Origin: CANLWN01 sp039815505
GTDB lineage: Bacteria; Bacteroidota; Bacteroidia; Flavobacteriales; Flavobacteriaceae
NCBI GenBank assembly: GCA_039815505.1
Contig: JBCBZE010000037.1
Coordinates: 1-16,854 of the forward strand
Direction of reading: 5' to 3'
DNA: 16,854 nt
The notes below the pieces were generated by a model. The model saw nothing but the letters and a program-made list of their open reading frames with translations. It was not told where the DNA came from and did no database searches. Position 1 is the first letter of the stretch; the number at the start of each line of letters is the position of its first letter. Made by a program: the position numbers and the translations under genes. Of the stretch, positions 15,271 to 16,854 are shown one piece after another.

Positions 15271-16188
15271 ATGTCAAAACCAAAAAATATAACCCACATT
15301 CCCAAGTTTATCGATTTATGCAACCTGGCTGGCGTAGAGCCGTTGCATCCCCTATTGGGTATCATTCGTTTGGAGGATATCCCTACCTATGCCAAGGAAA
15401 TGGGAATGTTATCCTTAGGGTTCTACAGCATAAGCTTAAAAAAGAAGCTAAAAGGATACATTGCATACGGTAGGGAGACCTATGATTTTCAAGAAGGCGT
15501 GTTGGGTTTTGTAGGGCCTAACCAAGCCATCTCTTTTGATCAATGTGATGCCAAGGAATCTGAAGGTTGGGAACTGTATTTTGATGCAGAGCTGTTGGCC
15601 AATTCAAAATTGGCGGACGATATCAACAACTACGGGTTCTTTAATTACGAGACCAGCGAGGCCCTGCATGCCTCCAAGAAGGAAGAGCAGCAAATGGAAC
15701 AGATCTTTCAGAACATTTATGATGAGTACATTCTGCCCATAGATCAGTTCAGTAAAGAGGTCATACTCTCCAATATTGAATTATTATTGACCTATAGCAA
15801 GCGGTTCTATAAAAGACAGTTCATAACCAGAAACGATGCAGATTCATCGGTTGTAGTTACATTTGAGAAAGAGTTGAAGTCCTTTTTTGCACAAAACGAC
15901 CTCCAACAAGTAGGTATCCCTGAAGTAAGCTATTTTTCCAATAAGCTTCACTATTCCTCAAAATACCTAAGCGATATGCTTAAGGACCTCACTGGAAAAA
16001 CGACTAAAGAGCACATTCAATTCCAATTATTGGAAAAAGCCAAGTACCTCATTCTGGGGAGTGATAAATCCATAGCTGAAATTGCGTATCAATTGGGGTT
16101 TGAGTACCCTCAGTACTTTAGTAGGTTTTTCAAGGAGAAAACAGGAGAGAGCCCAAAGGCCTTTAGAAAGATTAATTGGAAAAATTAA
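15271..16188 (+). CDS. AraC-family transcriptional regulator
   Basis: 305 residues. The N-terminal half is a ligand-sensing/dimerisation region of the kind seen in Bacteroidota AraC proteins (FYSISLKKKLKGYIAYG, FVGPNQAISFD). The C-terminal about 100 residues carry the double HTH domain: LHYSSKYLSDMLKDLTGKT (first HTH) and SIAEIAYQLGFEYPQYFSR FFKEKTGESPKAFR (second HTH and signature). It lies 11 bp after the barrel gene, as the last gene of the operon. An in-frame TTG at 15247 overlaps the barrel gene and is less likely than ATG 15271. It is the obvious candidate to bind the 21-bp direct repeat at 8781-8822 and so control its own operon (inference). Confidence 0.93.
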   Translation: MSKPKNITHIPKFIDLCNLAGVEPLHPLLGIIRLEDIPTYAKEMGMLSLGFYSISLKKKLKGYIAYGRETYDFQEGVLGFVGPNQAISFDQCDAKESEGWELYFDAELLANSKLADDINNYGFFNYETSEALHASKKEEQQMEQIFQNIYDEYILPIDQFSKEVILSNIELLLTYSKRFYKRQFITRNDADSSVVVTFEKELKSFFAQNDLQQVGIPEVSYFSNKLHYSSKYLSDMLKDLTGKTTKEHIQFQLLEKAKYLILGSDKSIAEIAYQLGFEYPQYFSRFFKEKTGESPKAFRKINWKN

Positions 16189-16335
16189 TAATTCCTAAAA
16201 TCGGCCGTTTTAAAAGACAACATTATGAATTCAATATACTCCAAAGGTGTACGTCCCATTCCTGGTCTTTTTTAATAGTTTCACTAATTAACCTTCTATG
16301 GGACTGGAAGGGTTCACTTAAACGATAATTATTTT

Positions 16336-16369
16336 TGGAAATAGTCCATAAATATGGAAATAATCCATA
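16336..16369 (+). promoter_or_regulatory. Tandem palindromic operator candidate upstream of dinB
   Basis: TGGAAATAGTCCATA (16336-16350) and TGGAAATAATCCATA (16355-16369) are 15-base near-identical copies, 19 bp apart, each containing the dyad TGGA-N5-TCCA. The second copy is perfectly symmetric in its outer bases (ATGGA/TCCAT). They end 24 bases before the likely dinB GTG start. They look like sites for a dimeric repressor. Confidence 0.5.
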
Positions 16370-16392
16370 TATTGTATCACTTTTATATCAAA

Positions 16393-16854
16393 GTGGACAA
16401 AACAATACTACATCTGGACCTGGATACCTTTTATGTTTCCGTAGAACGACTCATTAATACGGAGCTACAAAACAAACCTTTACTGGTAGGCGGTACCAGT
16501 GATAGGGGCGTGGTTGCCGCCTGTAGCTATGAGACCCGCGGTTATGGAGTACATTCGGGCATGCCCATGAAAATGGCCAAGGAATTGTGTCCCGAAGCCG
16601 TGGTTATTAGGGGCAATGCTGGAACTTATAGTAAGCATTCCGATGTAGTTACCGATATCATTAAAGGGCAAGTGCCCCTGTTCGAGAAGTCGAGTATAGA
16701 TGAATTCTATGCTGATCTTTCCGGAATGGATCGTTTTTTTGGATGTTATCAATATGCTTCCGAACTACGGCATAGGATCATAAAGGAGACCGGTCTTCCT
16801 ATTTCTTTTGGACTGTCGGTGAACAAAGTGGTTTCCAAGGTAGCCACCAACGAA
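16393..16854 (+). CDS. dinB: DNA polymerase IV (partial, cut by window end)
   Basis: The first 154 codons of a Y-family translesion polymerase. Visible are DLDTFYVSVE (metal ligand D9, steric-gate position Tyr14), KPLLVGGTSDRGVVAACSYE, the R-G-Y-G-V-HSGMPM finger segment, and SIDEFYADLSG with catalytic D103-E104. RIIKETGLPISFGLSVNKVV closes the visible part. The gene has no stop before the edge. I chose GTG 16393 (reads MDKTILHLDLD), which gives the expected N terminus. An in-frame ATG at 16354 would add 13 residues (MEIIHILYHFYIK) and place the second palindrome inside the coding region, which I find less likely. Confidence 0.92.
   Translation, partial: MDKTILHLDLDTFYVSVERLINTELQNKPLLVGGTSDRGVVAACSYETRGYGVHSGMPMKMAKELCPEAVVIRGNAGTYSKHSDVVTDIIKGQVPLFEKSSIDEFYADLSGMDRFFGCYQYASELRHRIIKETGLPISFGLSVNKVVSKVATNE

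Noticed and set aside
16171..16189. Inverted repeat ATTAATT-N5-AATTAAT at the end of the AraC gene
   Set aside because: All-AT 7-bp stem without a T-run; too weak to call a terminator, and it overlaps the coding end.
16225..16275. A 16-codon frame (MNSIYSKGVRPIPGLF) between the AraC gene and dinB
   Set aside because: Too short, no conserved motif and no initiation signal; chance frames of this size are expected.

Overview
The window (16,854 bp, moderate-to-low GC) looks like a chromosomal piece of a marine-type Flavobacteriaceae/Bacteroidota genome. The signs are a secreted protease with a type IX secretion (T9SS) C-terminal domain, lipoproteins with acidic stretches just after the lipobox Cys, weak Shine-Dalgarno signals in front of the genes I checked, and several promoter boxes of the Bacteroidota form TAnnTTTG. 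The species cannot be named from the sequence.

Left part (1-4514, plus strand): a large secreted reprolysin-like metalloprotease (signal peptide, zinc site HELGHQFGANH, fibronectin-like modules, P-domain, thrombospondin type-3-like calcium repeat, T9SS tail), translationally coupled to a lipoprotein with two fibronectin-like modules. It meets a minus-strand housekeeping block (6854-4515) without any spacer. That block is prs (PRPP synthetase), rplY (ribosomal protein L25/CTC), an intrinsic terminator, and pth (peptidyl-tRNA hydrolase).

Middle (6855-8863): a divergent promoter pair, a GIY-YIG nuclease reading frame broken by a TAG at codon 3, tRNA-Leu(CAA) with its own terminator, a minus-strand class A acid phosphatase (PAP2), and a 366-bp intergenic region. 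That region ends in a 21-bp-period direct repeat in front of the next operon.

Right part (8864-16188, plus strand): the most interesting region, a tight seven-gene run with gaps or overlaps of at most 25 bp. The order is exported metallo-beta-lactamase-fold hydrolase, exported beta-propeller protein, NTF2/SnoaL-like lipoprotein, membrane-anchored GH5 glycosidase of the endoglycoceramidase / steryl-glucosidase type, extended SDR (NAD(P)-dependent epimerase/reductase), small outer-membrane barrel, and AraC-family regulator. I infer an envelope-located pathway that takes apart a glycosylated lipid or secondary metabolite. The last gene would be its activator and the 21-bp direct repeat at 8781-8822 its candidate operator. 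The right edge holds the 5' part of dinB (DNA polymerase IV), preceded by two copies of a TGGA-N5-TCCA palindrome.
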